A DNA stretch of 64,000 nucleotides from contig JADFIA010000001.1 in the NCBI GenBank assembly GCA_022566895.1, positions 1 to 64,000 on the forward strand, read 5' to 3'. The notes under the pieces are model-generated. The model ran no database searches. It saw only the letters and a program-made list of their open reading frames with translations, and was not told the origin of the DNA. Origin of the DNA: Pseudomonadota bacterium (lineage in GTDB: Bacteria; Pseudomonadota; Alphaproteobacteria; Sphingomonadales; SMXR01). How positions within the stretch are numbered: the stretch's first letter is position 1; every line of letters starts with the position of its first letter. The position numbers and the translations under genes are program-made. Positions 62,357-64,000 of the stretch are shown piece by piece.

Positions 62357-63088
62357 ATGATTGCTATGCACAGGTTCGCGAATCCGAGACGATTTCGAAA
62401 GCTGGCCGACGCCATCTTGCCTTGGAGCATGGGGATTATGGCCGCCGCTTTTGCGGTCGGCATATATATGGCGCTGATCACCTCCCCGGCTGACTTCAAG
62501 CAGGGCGAATCGGTCCGCATCATGTATATCCATGTGCCCAGTGCTTGGATGGCGCTGCTGACCTACACGATCATTGCCGTTGCGAGCGGCGTATCGATCA
62601 TTTGGCGGCATCCATTAGCCGACCTTGCGGCCAAGTCTGCGGCACCTGTTGGCCTGGCGTTTACCGGGCTGGCGCTGATTACCGGATCCCTCTGGGGCAA
62701 ACCGATGTGGGGCGACTGGTGGGTTTGGGACGCCCGGTTGACCTCGGTCTTGGTGCTGTTCTTTCTTTATCTCGGTTATATAGCAATCTGGCAGGCCATC
62801 GAGGACCAGAACCAGGCCTCAAGGGCCGCGGCGATTCTGGCTTTAGTCGGGTTCGTCAACGTTCCTATCATTAAGTTTTCGGTCGAATGGTGGAGCACGC
62901 TACATCAGCCGGCGAGTGTGATTCGCTTGGATGGGCCAACCATCGACGGATCGATGTTGGTGCCGCTTCTGGTGATGGTGCTGGCCTTTAAGGCCTATTT
63001 CATTACCGTTCTGTTATGGCGCATGAAAGCCGAACTGGTGGCGCGTAAGCTGCAGGTTTTGCGACTAAAGAAGGCGCAGGGGGCCTGA
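62357..63088 (+). CDS. ccmC: Heme exporter/lyase subunit CcmC
   Basis: A 243-aa inner-membrane protein with six membrane segments and the tryptophan-rich heme-handling motif WGDWWVWDARLTSVLVLFFLYLGY near residue 120. The flanking histidines lie in YIHVPSAWMA and WSTLHQPAS. It attaches heme to CcmE together with CcmD. At 243 aa the length is normal. A second possible start lies at 62366. Confidence 0.95.
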   Translation: MIAMHRFANPRRFRKLADAILPWSMGIMAAAFAVGIYMALITSPADFKQGESVRIMYIHVPSAWMALLTYTIIAVASGVSIIWRHPLADLAAKSAAPVGLAFTGLALITGSLWGKPMWGDWWVWDARLTSVLVLFFLYLGYIAIWQAIEDQNQASRAAAILALVGFVNVPIIKFSVEWWSTLHQPASVIRLDGPTIDGSMLVPLLVMVLAFKAYFITVLLWRMKAELVARKLQVLRLKKAQGA

Positions 63089-63098
63089 GGAAGAGATT

Positions 63099-63287
63099 GT
63101 GGTCGAATTTTTTAACATGGACGGATATGGGGTCTTCATCTGGCCCAGCTATGTTATTGTGTTTGTGGTCTTGATTGGGCTCGGCATTCAAAGCCGGAAA
63201 TGGTTGGCAAATCTGGAAAAGGCGGTGCAGGACTTGCAGCCTGAGGGCGATGCAGAGTCCGAAGGGCCTCAGATTGGCGAACCATGA
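63099..63287 (+). CDS. ccmD: Heme exporter small subunit CcmD
   Basis: A 62-aa single-pass membrane protein with one hydrophobic segment (VFIWPSYVIVFVVLIGLGI), which is the CcmD layout, followed by a basic then acidic cytoplasmic tail. It starts with GTG after GAGGAAGAG, 10 bp after ccmC. It stabilises the CcmC-CcmE complex and is needed for release of heme-loaded CcmE. Its stop overlaps the ccmE start by 4 bp. It has few conserved residues, so position and topology carry the call. Confidence 0.9.
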   Translation: MVEFFNMDGYGVFIWPSYVIVFVVLIGLGIQSRKWLANLEKAVQDLQPEGDAESEGPQIGEP

Positions 63288-63775
63288 GCAAAGGTTCCTT
63301 GAATCCAATGCGGCGACGCAAGCGCCAACGCATCATTGTGGTCCTTACGGCGATGGGCCTTTTGGGGATCGCCGTCGGGCTGATCCTGGTGGCGCTTCAG
63401 GAGAATATTGTCTTCTTTATCGCACCCTCTGAAATCGCCGAGCGCCAGATCGAATCTGGTCAGAGATTTCGCCTGGGGGGTCTGGTGGAGGCCGGTAGCT
63501 TGGAGCAACAACCCAACGATCCCACGATTCACTTCCGGATTACCGACCTCGAAGCCTCCGTACCGGTCCAATATCGAGGATTGTTGCCGGATCTGTTCCG
63601 GGAAGGGGAAGGCGTTGTCGCAGAGGGCCGACTGACTGCCGAGGGAATTTTTGAGGCGGATTCTATTTTGGCCAAACACGACGAGAATTACATGCCCAAG
63701 GAAGTTATCGAAAGCCTCAAAAAATCGGGCCGCTGGCAGCCGCAGGAGGAGCGGCCCAAGGACGAAGACTCTTGA
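63284..63775 (+). CDS. ccmE: Periplasmic heme chaperone CcmE
   Basis: A 163-aa membrane-anchored heme carrier with a basic N-terminus, one membrane segment (residues 17-39) and an OB-fold domain. The covalent heme site is HDENY (His132, Tyr136), in LAKHDENYMP. RLGGLVEAGSL and FRITDLEASVPVQYRG match the family. It passes heme from CcmC to the CcmF/H ligase. The stop overlaps the ccmF start. Confidence 0.97.
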   Translation: MSKGSLNPMRRRKRQRIIVVLTAMGLLGIAVGLILVALQENIVFFIAPSEIAERQIESGQRFRLGGLVEAGSLEQQPNDPTIHFRITDLEASVPVQYRGLLPDLFREGEGVVAEGRLTAEGIFEADSILAKHDENYMPKEVIESLKKSGRWQPQEERPKDEDS

Positions 63776-64000
63776 TCGCCGAAGTTGGACATTTTGCGCT
63801 GTTTTTGGCCCTTGCCATGGCCTTCATTGGGGCCGTATTTCCATCGATTGGGTTGGCCAGACGAGATGGATTTTTAAGCCATTTGGCCGGCCCGGCGGTG
63901 CTGGCGCAGTTTGTCTTCGTGCTCATCGCCTTCTTGGCCCTTCTCTATGGCTATGTTGTCTCCGATTTCTCGATCCTGGCGGTCGCCAACAATTCTCACA
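63772..64000 (+). CDS. ccmF: Cytochrome c heme lyase CcmF, N-terminus only
   Basis: The frame opens with TTG at 63772 (AAGGA upstream, overlapping the ccmE TGA) and runs to the window edge, giving 76 codons. IAEVGHFALFLALAMAFIGAVFPSIG and LLYGYVVSDFSILAVANNSH match the first two membrane segments of CcmF. The full protein should be about 650 aa and ligate heme to apocytochrome c. The remainder lies outside the window. Confidence 0.92.
   Translation, partial: MIAEVGHFALFLALAMAFIGAVFPSIGLARRDGFLSHLAGPAVLAQFVFVLIAFLALLYGYVVSDFSILAVANNSH

Noticed and set aside
1-64000. CRISPR arrays, IS elements, rRNA genes and plasmid or phage origins
   Set aside because: No regularly spaced repeats, transposase or integrase motifs, rRNA sequence or iteron-like origin was seen on reading the window.

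Overview
The window is chromosomal DNA from a Gram-negative alphaproteobacterium, probably a marine or aquatic member near the Rhodospirillales/Kiloniellales. This rests on gene content and order: DUF2794, an IalB-family protein next to rlmN-argG, a CHCC zinc-finger protein, DUF1223-acnA near a System I ccmABCDEF cluster, PilZ, TonB and O-antigen ligase genes, and a sortase of the type known from marine proteobacteria. No rRNA, IS element, transposase, integrase or CRISPR array was seen. There is one tRNA (Arg-CCG). Coding density is high, with many ATGA/GTGA overlaps.

Layout. 1-6 kb: envelope sugar and lipid genes (phosphomannomutase, manC, an O-antigen-ligase-like protein, cfa), then a D-amino-acid transaminase. 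7-14.3 kb, minus strand: a PilZ protein, a small secreted protein, pyrD, an ArsC-like protein, korA-korB (2-oxoglutarate:ferredoxin oxidoreductase), and an ECF sigma / membrane anti-sigma candidate / periplasmic metal-sensor-like trio. 14.4-16 kb: a secreted FKBP and an AI-2E/PerM transporter. 16.0-17.6 kb: an isolated phage-type lysis module. It has an M15 endolysin, a holin-like protein, and an Rz-like spanin gene with an Rz1-like lipoprotein embedded in another frame. A consensus-like promoter with a 9-bp-arm palindrome lies upstream, and two strong terminators lie inside the module. 17.6-24.6 kb: cysE-cysK, plsC, a methyltransferase, a cold-shock protein, tRNA-Arg, nadB and an ABC ATPase. 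25-35.4 kb: polA, a large TonB receptor, yggT, a DUF167 gene with a probable AUU start, folD, and ialB-rlmN-argG. 35.6-45.9 kb: a CoA-transferase pair, an EamA transporter, a sirtuin and pterin dehydratase, a phosphatase/fructosamine-kinase pair that looks like a protein-deglycation operon, thpR, tesA divergent from a YbbA/YbbP-like ABC system, and BI-1. 46-54.4 kb: DUF2794, two tandem GIN-domain paralogs, an O-methyltransferase, a GST, and a Gld-type ABC operon with DUF4340. 54.4-64 kb: DUF1223, acnA, a VIT/VWA protein with its dedicated sortase, and ccmABCDE with the start of ccmF.

The most interesting items are the orphan lysis module with its nested Rz/Rz1 pair and operator-like palindrome, the one-substrate sortase pair placed between acnA and ccmA, the histidine-ladder GIN paralog, the probable AUU start of the DUF167 gene, and a perfect 16-bp inverted repeat in the 48.7-kb intergenic region. 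All calls come from reading translations, motifs and context. No database search was possible.
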